Assembly (NCBI GenBank): GCA_031276545.1 | Contig: JAISMW010000012.1 | Span: forward strand, 1 to 64,000 | Source: Tannerellaceae bacterium | GTDB taxonomy: Bacteria > Bacteroidota > Bacteroidia > Bacteroidales > Tannerellaceae | Length of the DNA stretch: 64,000 bases | Reading direction: 5' to 3' | Shown here: piece by piece, positions 37,683 through 44,818 of the stretch | Numbering within the stretch: position 1 is the first letter of the stretch | Layout of the letters: every line of letters begins with the position of its first letter | Program-made: the position numbers and the translations under genes | Notes under the pieces: generated by a model | Told to the model about the DNA's origin: nothing | The model's input: only the letters and a program-made list of their open reading frames with translations | Database searches by the model: none

Positions 37683-38306
37683 ATGACAAACGGTAAACTT
37701 AAAACAGACAACATCGACAACTGGTCTGACGAAGAAGTGGACGAACGGTTCCGCTCTTCCGTATGGTATTCCGGACTTCCATGCAAACCCGACGAAAGCA
37801 TCAACAGGCGTCTGTTTGTCCGGCAAAATAGGATAAACAGGAAAGCCTGGAAGTTTGCTTTTGATTTTCTGAAGAAGGACCTGAAATCTCTTTCGCCGGG
37901 ACGCTATGAACTGTCCGATGACGGTACGTATGCTGTAATATCGGAATACCGTACCAAAGAGCCTGACACGGCAAAATATGAAGTTCACCGGAAATATATT
38001 GATATACAATATGTCATTGAGGGGGAAGAATATATTGAAGTCATACCCGTATCTCAAATGAAAGAGAAACAAGATTATGATGCACAGGCCGACATCCTGT
38101 TCTTTGAAGACAGCGTGAAGGGAAAGCTGCTACATGCCGGCACGGCACATTTCTTTGTATTCTTTCCTGAAGATGCCCACAAGCCCTGTTTAAAAATCGT
38201 CACGGTTAAACAGGTAAAGAAGGTCGTGGTTAAAATTCCATTCCACGGAATCAATAATACTCTCCCCCTCCCCTCTTCAATAAATAAAGACAATGCAGAA
38301 AAGTAA
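37683..38306 (+). CDS. YhcH/YjgK/YiaL (DUF386) family protein (207 aa)
   Basis: The cupin-like core is clear from GRYELSDDGTYAVISEY through YEVHRKYIDIQYVIEGEEYIEVIP, ADILFFEDSVKGKLLHAGTAHFFVFFPEDAHKPCL. The conserved histidines (HRKYID, DAHKP) could bind metal. Family members cluster with sialic acid or hexose catabolism and include the anomerase NanQ. About 65 N-terminal residues precede the core, more than in E. coli YhcH. It overlaps the following MFS gene by 14 nt. It may convert the anomer released by extracellular enzymes into the form used inside. Confidence 0.87.
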   Translation: MTNGKLKTDNIDNWSDEEVDERFRSSVWYSGLPCKPDESINRRLFVRQNRINRKAWKFAFDFLKKDLKSLSPGRYELSDDGTYAVISEYRTKEPDTAKYEVHRKYIDIQYVIEGEEYIEVIPVSQMKEKQDYDAQADILFFEDSVKGKLLHAGTAHFFVFFPEDAHKPCLKIVTVKQVKKVVVKIPFHGINNTLPLPSSINKDNAEK

Positions 38307-39552
38307 ATGGTATCCCTGGTTTGTCGTAGGCATTCTCTGGTTTATTGCGCTCCTTAATTATCTGGACCGGCAAATGCTTTCCACCATGCAGCCTTTTATG
38401 AAGGCGAGCATCGGGGAATTAAATTCAGCCACCAATTTCGGACGCCTGATGGCTATTTTCCTTTGGGTGTATGCCTTCATGAGTCCACTTTCCGGAATGA
38501 TAGCCGACCGGCTGAACCGTAAGTGGCTCATCATTGGCAGCCTCTTCGTCTGGTCGGGAGTAACCTGGGCAATGGGCTATGCCCGCACGTTCGAGCAGCT
38601 CTATGCACTGCGTGCCCTGATGGGAATCAGCGAAGCCTTCTATATCCCCGCTGCACTGGCTTTAATAGCCGATTATCACGATGCCGGAACACGTTCCTTC
38701 GCCATCGGTATCCATACCACCGGCGTTTATCTCGGACAGGCGCTGGGCGGATTCGGCGCCGTCATTGCAGCCGTTTCATCCTGGCAATTCACGTTCCAGT
38801 CCTTCGGTTTCGTGGGAATAGCCTACAGTATCTTCCTCCTGTTTTTCCTGAAAGAAAAGAAAGGCTATACCGTGGATGCCACAAAATCCGTCAGCCTGAA
38901 AATGGAGTTGTCCGGTGCGGTCAGAGGCGTCGGCATGCTCTTGGGAAACCTCTCCTTTTGGATCATTCTGTTCTATTTCTCTGCTCCCAGTCTACCCGGA
39001 TGGGCTACCAAGAGCTGGCTGCCCACCCTGTTTTCCCGCACATTGAATCTGCCGATGGAAGAGGCCGGACCGTTCTCCACCATGACGCTTGCCCTAGCCT
39101 CACTGGCAGGCGTACTGGCGGGCGGGGCGCTATCGGATGCCTGGGTTCGGAGAAACCTGAAAGGGCGGATCTACACAGGAGCCATCGGGCTGGCGCTTAC
39201 CATTCCGGCACTGTTCCTGTTAGGTTTCGGAAGCACCGTGATACCGGTATTTGCCGGAGCGCTGTGCTTTGGTTTGGGATTCGGCATGTTTGACGTAAAC
39301 AATATGCCCATCCTGTGCCAGTTCGTTTCGCCGCGTTACCGTGCTACGGGGTACGGTCTGATGAATATGGCCGGCATTTCCGCCGGAGCCTTCATCACCA
39401 ACTTCCTCGGAAAATCCATTGATTCCGGCCATCTGGGGAGGGATTTCGCCATACTTACCACCTTGATTGTGATAACCCTCATCCTGCAGTTAACCTTATT
39501 AAAACCGAGAACAGCGAATATGGAAGCCCCCGGGCCATCACCGCTTCCGTAA
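38293..39552 (+). CDS. MFS transporter, anion:cation symporter (hexuronate/sialate-like) type (419 aa)
   Basis: Twelve hydrophobic segments in two halves. The N-terminal FIALLNYLDRQMLSTMQPFM and the loop GMIADRLNRKWLIIGSLFVW carry the MFS motif A of the ACS subfamily, which imports hexuronates, glucarate or sialic acid. The second half repeats the pattern (GGALSDAWVRRNLKGRIYTG). It is the last gene of the LacI-linked locus and supplies the inner-membrane step for the monosaccharide released outside. Substrate is inferred from context as a sugar acid. Confidence 0.88.
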   Translation: MQKSKWYPWFVVGILWFIALLNYLDRQMLSTMQPFMKASIGELNSATNFGRLMAIFLWVYAFMSPLSGMIADRLNRKWLIIGSLFVWSGVTWAMGYARTFEQLYALRALMGISEAFYIPAALALIADYHDAGTRSFAIGIHTTGVYLGQALGGFGAVIAAVSSWQFTFQSFGFVGIAYSIFLLFFLKEKKGYTVDATKSVSLKMELSGAVRGVGMLLGNLSFWIILFYFSAPSLPGWATKSWLPTLFSRTLNLPMEEAGPFSTMTLALASLAGVLAGGALSDAWVRRNLKGRIYTGAIGLALTIPALFLLGFGSTVIPVFAGALCFGLGFGMFDVNNMPILCQFVSPRYRATGYGLMNMAGISAGAFITNFLGKSIDSGHLGRDFAILTTLIVITLILQLTLLKPRTANMEAPGPSPLP

Positions 39553-39948
39553 TAGTAGCGACACTCTTTAACGCGAGTTCGACGCCTAAGCGCTCCTCTG
39601 TAAAGCGCTCGTATCCATGATGTCAAGGTTCGGAGAAGGTTTTTGGAGGCAGAAATTATAAGCAATGAGTGCGGAAATCATATTTGAGATGAAGTTTACA
39701 AAGTTGCGATGACGCGTGTGCTCAATTTGACAGATGTATTCCGTCTATAAACAGCATCTCGAACAGGCTTTGGGGAATATATCTACTGTCGGCAATATTT
39801 TGCCGAACAGTTTATCGTGAAACCTTTTGTTTTTCAAAGATTCACGATCGTCCGTATTCGCCCGGGTAATCACAAAGTCAAGGATTTCTCTCCGATCATT
39901 GATGAGGTTATGAAGATGGCGCCCCTCCGAGACTTTCCGTCATTGGGA
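39553..39948. other. Non-coding gap; possible decayed insertion
   Basis: No gene with recognisable similarity is seen on either strand. Short broken frames and a small palindrome (CGGCA-N6-TGCCG near 39778-39795) suggest decayed mobile DNA, but I cannot name an element. Confidence 0.3.
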
Positions 39949-40007
39949 CTTATCACAAAGAAGAGGCTGTCCTCCGCAAAGGAAGACAGCCTCTTCTTTG
40001 TGATAAG
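39949..40007. terminator. 23-bp perfect hairpin (copy A of a dispersed element)
   Basis: Arms 39949-39971 and 39985-40007 pair perfectly over 23 bp around a 13-nt loop. The stem core is AAGAGGCTGTC/GACAGCCTCTT. It is followed by CTCAACTTTCAACTAA (40009-40024). It could end transcription of the MFS operon, but the T run after it is poor. A second copy with inverted loop is at 42930-42971. Confidence 0.6.
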
Positions 40008-40137
40008 GCTCAACTTTCAACTAAAAAAAACTACCTATTCTTGATGAAACCGCCCCCTCATAATCCCAATTTGTGGGGATAGGGTATTCATTCGGGCGGG
40101 CGTACTTTAGCGGCTTCAAACAGTAAAACGTAACATT

Positions 40138-41070
40138 ATGATTAAGTTATTATTCGATTTCGTTCAATTCCTGTATACGCTGGCCCCGCTGTTCGTGTCG
40201 CTGGCCGTGCTGACGCTGCTGGCTCTGTGGCTGGCCAAATCCATAAAGCATCATGCCGGAGTGTACTACACGGTGATGGCCATTCCCTTTGCCCTGGTGG
40301 CGATACCCTTCATCGGCCGGCTGTTCGGCTATGAAGGAGCCGGATTCGGCGGGATTCCCTTCGTGGGCAGTATCGTAAGGGATTATATTCATGTAGGGAC
40401 GCTGGGTTTTCCTCTGCTGATTATCATCATGTACATGGGAGCGCTGAACCGCAAAAATCCCCATGTAAAAAAGCTTCTGAGCATCCGCAAGGAACTGTCC
40501 ATCCTGTCGGGCTTCCCGATACTGGCACATTCGCTGATTCGGGTGACGAACAACTTCCCTCCAGCCCTCCGGTACTTCACCGACCACGAAGCCTATATGT
40601 CCTCCGGCCGGGCTGTCAGCGCCCTGGGAGCGGGGATATCGAGCTTCAGCCTCGTGCTGGGCATCCTGATGCTGGCGCTGTTCCTTCCGCTGTGGATTAC
40701 GTCGTTCGACGCCGTCCACCGTCGCATGGGGAGCCTCCGATGGAAGAAATTCCAGCGATGCTCCTACGTGCTTTACGCCATGCTGTTTGTCCATGCCATG
40801 GGTCTGCAGGCCGGCGCCCTGCTGAACTCCGGTGAGCGGGAAAAGCCAAGGGTGGAAGCGTCGGTCGCGGCAGAGCAGACGCCCGGACAAGGCAAGCGTC
40901 ACCCCGAAGCGCCCCGTCCGCAAGCCGGAGGCGGCCATCCTCAAAGCAAAGGCTTCGCCGACATCCCCGTCGGTCCGCAAACGAAACGCTACGTGCATAT
41001 CGCCTCCCTCCTGCTGATTTTCGGTTCGTACGTGTACCTTAAACGAAACAGCCTGAGCGTTGAGCATTGA
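40138..41070 (+). CDS. Ferric-reductase-like heme membrane protein (310 aa)
   Basis: About seven hydrophobic segments. The core matches the ferric reductase transmembrane domain, with histidines in ILAHSLIRV and ITSFDAVHRRMGSLRWKKFQRCSYVLYAMLFVHAMG placed to ligate heme. There is no FAD/NAD-binding half, so electrons must come from a partner or the quinone pool, as in MsrQ-like proteins. A basic, Pro/Gln/Gly-rich insert of about 55 residues (GEREKPRVEASV to KGFADIPVG) separates the last helix and is unusual. Monocistronic: a terminator follows at 41078. Confidence 0.72.
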   Translation: MIKLLFDFVQFLYTLAPLFVSLAVLTLLALWLAKSIKHHAGVYYTVMAIPFALVAIPFIGRLFGYEGAGFGGIPFVGSIVRDYIHVGTLGFPLLIIIMYMGALNRKNPHVKKLLSIRKELSILSGFPILAHSLIRVTNNFPPALRYFTDHEAYMSSGRAVSALGAGISSFSLVLGILMLALFLPLWITSFDAVHRRMGSLRWKKFQRCSYVLYAMLFVHAMGLQAGALLNSGEREKPRVEASVAAEQTPGQGKRHPEAPRPQAGGGHPQSKGFADIPVGPQTKRYVHIASLLLIFGSYVYLKRNSLSVEH

Positions 41071-41077
41071 GAAAGCA

Positions 41078-41099
41078 AAAAGTCCCGGAGAGGACTTTT
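41078..41099 (+). terminator. Hairpin after the ferric-reductase-like gene
   Basis: AAAAGTCC-N6-GGACTTTT, a perfect 8-bp stem whose 3' arm ends in four T, 7 nt after the stop codon. Confidence 0.65.
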
Positions 41100-41113
41100 C
41101 AAGGATAAGAATA

Positions 41114-41156
41114 GAGAGTTTATACTGTGCGCAGTGTGAACTCTCCGTTTTTTTTA
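41114..41156 (+). terminator. Rho-independent terminator upstream of the ATPase cassette
   Basis: Stem GAGAGTT/AACTCTC (41114-41120, 41139-41145) with an inner ACTG/CAGT stem, followed by CG and eight T. It insulates the downstream cassette. Confidence 0.8.
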
Positions 41157-41188
41157 TTCGCCATTCTGCAAGTTCTCCATTCAATGGT

Positions 41189-41196
41189 TAACTTTG
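41189..41196 (+). promoter_or_regulatory. Predicted promoter -7 box of the ATPase cassette
   Basis: TAACTTTG, 46 nt before the ATG at 41243 and after two terminators, so the cassette appears to have its own promoter. Confidence 0.5.
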
Positions 41197-41242
41197 GGCG
41201 TTAAAAAACTAAACAGTAAGAAATAATTCATTCGAACATACT

Positions 41243-42448
41243 ATGGCCATCACAAGAATAGAAATAAACGATTTTCTGGTATTCAAAGGCGAGTTTGTCT
41301 GCGACTTCCACCCCGGCGTGAACGTCATTATCGGGAGCAATGGCACAGGGAAGACTACTTTGCTGAAATGTTTCAACGCGGCGCTGGCATCCGAAAAAGA
41401 CATCAGCGCCTCAAGCAGTCTTCATCGGCAGGAGAAAGAAACCAGAACCGGAACCTTCCGTTTTATACCGGAGAGACACTTCTCCTGGCGCAAGACCGTT
41501 CCCCCGTCGTCGGGCGCACCGGCAACGTACCGTGTAGCAGTAACCGCCACCAATGTGGACAGCAAGTCTGTCACAACAACCGCAAAAACCCCACCGCCGG
41601 ATAACCATCCCGACGGATGGTACATTCATAAACCCGAACAGGGGGGAAATATCGTAGTCAAGAGCCATATTTTTATTCCTGAATTTGATTTGCTGAAGGT
41701 TGTTCAGCACTTCAAAAGAGAAATCGACCTGTTAGTGAACGGACATTCCGACAGCGGCACCCAATGGTTCAATGAAAATGTTTTGTCGCAGGAGCAAAAT
41801 AAAAACGGAAATCTGGACAGGCTCATCGAAGACTTAATTCTCCTGTACTGCCCCGATGCGGAATCAAGGTCGCTATTTATTCAACTGCTTAACCTTGCCA
41901 ATACCGCGCGGACAGCGTTCTATACGGAAAAGAAAGCCATGGAAATCTGCGATAAAATCAGCAGCCTGCTCAATGAAAACGGATACGCCTTTTCCGGGAT
42001 TACGTTCAGTCAGGACGCCCAATCGTTTGTCTTTTCCAATGGCGTATCAGCCACGTATGAAGCTTCCGGGATTCGCCGGTTCGGGTTGCTGTGGCTCCTG
42101 CTAAGATACCATTTACTGGAGCTGCACAACAGTTCGGTACTGTTCTGGGACGAACCCGAAAACAGCCTCAATCCCGAACTCATACCCGTACTCGCAGAGA
42201 TACTCCTCGAACTTCAGCGCCGCGGCGTGCAGATATTCCTTGCCACGCACAGCGAAATACTGGCAACCTACCTGGATACGCTCCGCAGAGACAGCGACAG
42301 CGTGATGTTCTACTCGCTGTATAAAGCCGGCGGGCATATAAGAGCCGTCAGCAGCAGCAGATTTGATTTACTCACTCCGAACACGCTCACCGCCGAACAG
42401 GTTAAACTGTACGAAAAAGAAATCGGGAAAAGCTTAGGCAATGGCTAA
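41243..42448 (+). CDS. AAA/ABC-type ATPase (OLD/RecF-like), cassette gene 1 (401 aa)
   Basis: The Walker A motif GSNGTGKTT lies at residues 31-39, right after ITRIEINDFLVFKGEF, the usual start of RecF/OLD-type ATPases. The middle (residues ~60-230) is an insertion with helical character. A degenerate signature ATYEASGIRRFGLL precedes Walker B in SSVLFWDEPENSLNP, and the H-loop is IFLATHSEILATYL. This is the AAA_15/AAA_21 pattern found in many defence systems and in DNA-end processing. No TOPRIM domain is fused to it. Its stop codon overlaps the start of the next gene by 8 nt, so the two products are made together and probably form a complex. Confidence 0.85.
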   Translation: MAITRIEINDFLVFKGEFVCDFHPGVNVIIGSNGTGKTTLLKCFNAALASEKDISASSSLHRQEKETRTGTFRFIPERHFSWRKTVPPSSGAPATYRVAVTATNVDSKSVTTTAKTPPPDNHPDGWYIHKPEQGGNIVVKSHIFIPEFDLLKVVQHFKREIDLLVNGHSDSGTQWFNENVLSQEQNKNGNLDRLIEDLILLYCPDAESRSLFIQLLNLANTARTAFYTEKKAMEICDKISSLLNENGYAFSGITFSQDAQSFVFSNGVSATYEASGIRRFGLLWLLLRYHLLELHNSSVLFWDEPENSLNPELIPVLAEILLELQRRGVQIFLATHSEILATYLDTLRRDSDSVMFYSLYKAGGHIRAVSSSRFDLLTPNTLTAEQVKLYEKEIGKSLGNG

Positions 42449-42929
42449 GTATACGATAGAAGAAAGCAATATGGTCTTTATTGCCGATACATACGACACG
42501 TACTATATTGAACAGTCACCGGCATATTCCGGTATTGGAAACCGCATAAAGACGGTTGAGTTTATTCGCCGCAAAGACAACCGTCTGCTTTTTGTAGAAG
42601 CAAAATCTACGGTAGCCAGTCCCGGCTCGCCGGAATCCTTCCAGAGTCAAATATCGGATATATGCGACAAGTTTGTCCATTCATTAAGTTTACTGTCTGC
42701 CATAAAAATAGGCGCCGTATCGGAAATATTGCCTCTTTATTTGAATTATACAGGCAATGTATCACTGAAGTTTGTTTTGGTGATCCGTAACCACGAGGAA
42801 AAATGGTGCCGGCCGGTAAAACGGGCAATAGAACAGACTTTACCCGTACACATCTCAAAGATCTGGAAGCCCGAAGTTCTTGTCATCAATCAAAAAACGG
42901 CACAAAAACATAATATAGTTGAGAGTTAA
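42441..42929 (+). CDS. Small PD-(D/E)xK-nuclease-like protein, cassette gene 2 (162 aa)
   Basis: I do not recognise a named family. The strand pattern RIKTVEFIRRKDNRLLFVEAKST places Glu40 in VEF and Glu53-Ala-Lys55 in VEAK, the spacing of a restriction-endonuclease-like (PD-(D/E)xK) site, followed by a helix (SFQSQISDICDKFVHSLSLL). The second half has further strands (SLKFVLVIRN) and ends without a known domain. It starts inside the ATPase stop region (8-nt overlap). ATPase plus small nuclease suggests a two-component effector against foreign DNA or RNA; this is inference. A hairpin follows immediately after the stop. Confidence 0.6.
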   Translation: MAKYTIEESNMVFIADTYDTYYIEQSPAYSGIGNRIKTVEFIRRKDNRLLFVEAKSTVASPGSPESFQSQISDICDKFVHSLSLLSAIKIGAVSEILPLYLNYTGNVSLKFVLVIRNHEEKWCRPVKRAIEQTLPVHISKIWKPEVLVINQKTAQKHNIVES

Positions 42930-42971
42930 AAAGAAAAGGCTGTCTTCCTTTGCGGGGACAGCCTCTTCTTT
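42930..42971. terminator. Hairpin after the cassette (copy B of the dispersed element)
   Basis: Arms 42930-42944 and 42957-42971 pair over 15 bp with one mismatch and end in TTCTTT. The loop is the reverse complement of the copy A loop with one change. GTTGAGAGTTA (42918-42928) and TAACTCTCAAC (42993-43003) form an outer inverted pair, and CTCAACTTTCAACTAA follows as at copy A. Confidence 0.65.
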
Positions 42972-43052
42972 ATATAGATACATTCTCAATGATAACTCTC
43001 AACTTTCAACTAATTTGTGGCGTCCGCTCGCCGGCAAATCGCTATTTTTACG

Positions 43053-43060
43053 TATGTTTG
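43053..43060 (+). promoter_or_regulatory. Predicted promoter -7 box of asnA
   Basis: TATGTTTG, 29 nt before the asnA start codon. Confidence 0.55.
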
Positions 43061-43088
43061 TCCGTCAATTTAAACTGAATAACAGAAT

Positions 43089-44123
43089 ATGAGCTATCTG
43101 ATAAAACCTCCGGGATACAGCGCCCTGCTGAACCTTTCGCAAACGGAGCTGGGGATTAAGAAAATTAAGGATTTCTTTCAGCAGAATATCTCTTCCGAAC
43201 TGCGCTTGCGGCGTGTGACGGCTCCTTTGTTTGTGCTGCAGGGAACGGGTATCAATGATGACCTGAACGGTGTCGAACGTGCGGTGTCGTTCCCGGTGAA
43301 AGACCTGAATGATACGAAGGCCGAAATTGTTCACTCGCTGGCAAAATGGAAACGTCTCACCCTGGCGGATTATGCGGTGGAGGAGGGTTACGGTATTTAT
43401 ACCGATATGAATGCTATCCGGGCCGACGAGGTACTGGGCAATTTCCACTCGCTGTATGTAGACCAGTGGGACTGGGAACGCGTGATGAAGGAGAGCGAAC
43501 GGACGGTAGAGTTTCTGGAAGAGATCGTGAGACGTATTTATGCTGCCCTGATTCGCACGGAATATATGGTGTACGAAATGTTTCCGGAGATCAAACCCGT
43601 GCTGCCGCAGCAGATTGAATGTATACACGCGGAGGATTTGTTGCAGAGGTATCCTTCCTTCACTCCAAAGGAACGGGAGGATGCCATCACGAAAGAATAT
43701 GGCGCCGTATTTATTACGGGCATCGGACATGTGCTGAGCAACGGCGAAAAGCACGACGGACGGGCGCCCGATTACGACGACTGGTCTACTCCCGCCGGGG
43801 GCAGGACAGGGCTGAACGGCGATTTGCTTGTATGGGACGCCGTACTGGGTCATGCGCTGGAGTTGTCGTCGATGGGTATTCGCGTGAACCGGGAAGCTCT
43901 GCTTCATCAACTGAAACTCTGCGGCGCGGAGAACCGAAAAGAACTGTACTTCCACAAACGTCTGCTGAACGGGGAACTGCCTCAGAGCATCGGCGGCGGT
44001 ATCGGGCAAAGTCGCCTGTGCATGTTCTTTCTGCGCAAAGCGCATATCGGCGAAATACAGGCGAGCATCTGGCCGGAGGAAATGCGCCGGGAAGCCGGGG
44101 AAGCCGGTATGTATCTGATTTGA
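43089..44123 (+). CDS. asnA: Aspartate--ammonia ligase (344 aa)
   Basis: Ammonia-dependent asparagine synthetase: aspartate + ammonia + ATP gives asparagine + AMP + PPi in the cytoplasm. The sequence shows the class II tRNA-synthetase-like fold of AsnA with LRLRRVTAPLFV, GINDDLNGVERAVSF, AEIVHSLAKWKR and, near the C-terminus, PQSIGGGIGQSRLCMFFLRKAHIGEIQ. Length 344 is near the usual 330-345. It shares a transcript with ung, whose chosen start is 22 nt downstream. Confidence 0.96.
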   Translation: MSYLIKPPGYSALLNLSQTELGIKKIKDFFQQNISSELRLRRVTAPLFVLQGTGINDDLNGVERAVSFPVKDLNDTKAEIVHSLAKWKRLTLADYAVEEGYGIYTDMNAIRADEVLGNFHSLYVDQWDWERVMKESERTVEFLEEIVRRIYAALIRTEYMVYEMFPEIKPVLPQQIECIHAEDLLQRYPSFTPKEREDAITKEYGAVFITGIGHVLSNGEKHDGRAPDYDDWSTPAGGRTGLNGDLLVWDAVLGHALELSSMGIRVNREALLHQLKLCGAENRKELYFHKRLLNGELPQSIGGGIGQSRLCMFFLRKAHIGEIQASIWPEEMRREAGEAGMYLI

Positions 44124-44145
44124 AATGCCGGGAGGAAAGAACAGG

Positions 44146-44808
44146 ATGGATGTAAAGATGGAACCGGGCTGGAAAGCGCAATTGGCTGCCGAGTTTGAGA
44201 AGGATTATTTCAGAGAGTTGACCGATTTTGTAAGGCAGGAATACCGGCAGGGAACCGTGTATCCTCCGGGAAAGTGTATTTTCAGCGCCTTTGAACACTG
44301 TCCGTTCGACAGGGTAAAGGCGGTTATCCTGGGGCAGGATCCTTATCATGAACCGGGGCAGGCGCACGGGCTTTGTTTTTCAGTCAGGGAGGGAGTTCCT
44401 TTTCCTCCTTCATTGGTCAATATTTTTAAAGAAATAGAGAGCGACACGGGTACGCCGGCGCCGAAAAGCGGCGATCTGACCCGGTGGGCAGACCAGGGCG
44501 TTTTGCTGCTCAATGCCACGCTCACGGTACGGGCGCATCAGGCCGGTTCGCATCAGAACAGGGGATGGGAAACGTTTACGGACGCCGTTATCCACCGCCT
44601 TGCCGAGTCGCGCAATCATATTGTATATATTCTCTGGGGGGCTTATGCGCAGCGCAAAGGCGCCTTTATCGACAGGAGCAGCAATCTGGTACTGCAGTCG
44701 GCTCACCCTTCTCCTCTGTCTGCTTACCGGGGATTTTTCGGAAACAGGCATTTCAGCCAAGCGAACGATTATCTGATTGCCTGCGGGAAAACGCCTGTAT
44801 GCTGGTAG
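44146..44808 (+). CDS. ung: Uracil-DNA glycosylase (220 aa)
   Basis: Family 1 UDG that removes uracil from DNA. The catalytic-water motif GQDPYHEPGQAHGLCFSV lies around residue 62 and the HPSPLSAYRGFFG leucine-loop motif near the C-terminus; VNIFKEIESD and VLLLNATLTVR are also typical. An ATG at 44125 is in frame, but the ATG at 44146 is preceded by GGAGG at a good distance and gives the usual 220-residue protein beginning MDVKMEPGW. It converges with lptD, with 10 nt between them. Confidence 0.95.
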   Translation: MDVKMEPGWKAQLAAEFEKDYFRELTDFVRQEYRQGTVYPPGKCIFSAFEHCPFDRVKAVILGQDPYHEPGQAHGLCFSVREGVPFPPSLVNIFKEIESDTGTPAPKSGDLTRWADQGVLLLNATLTVRAHQAGSHQNRGWETFTDAVIHRLAESRNHIVYILWGAYAQRKGAFIDRSSNLVLQSAHPSPLSAYRGFFGNRHFSQANDYLIACGKTPVCW

Positions 44809-44818
44809 GCTATATTTT

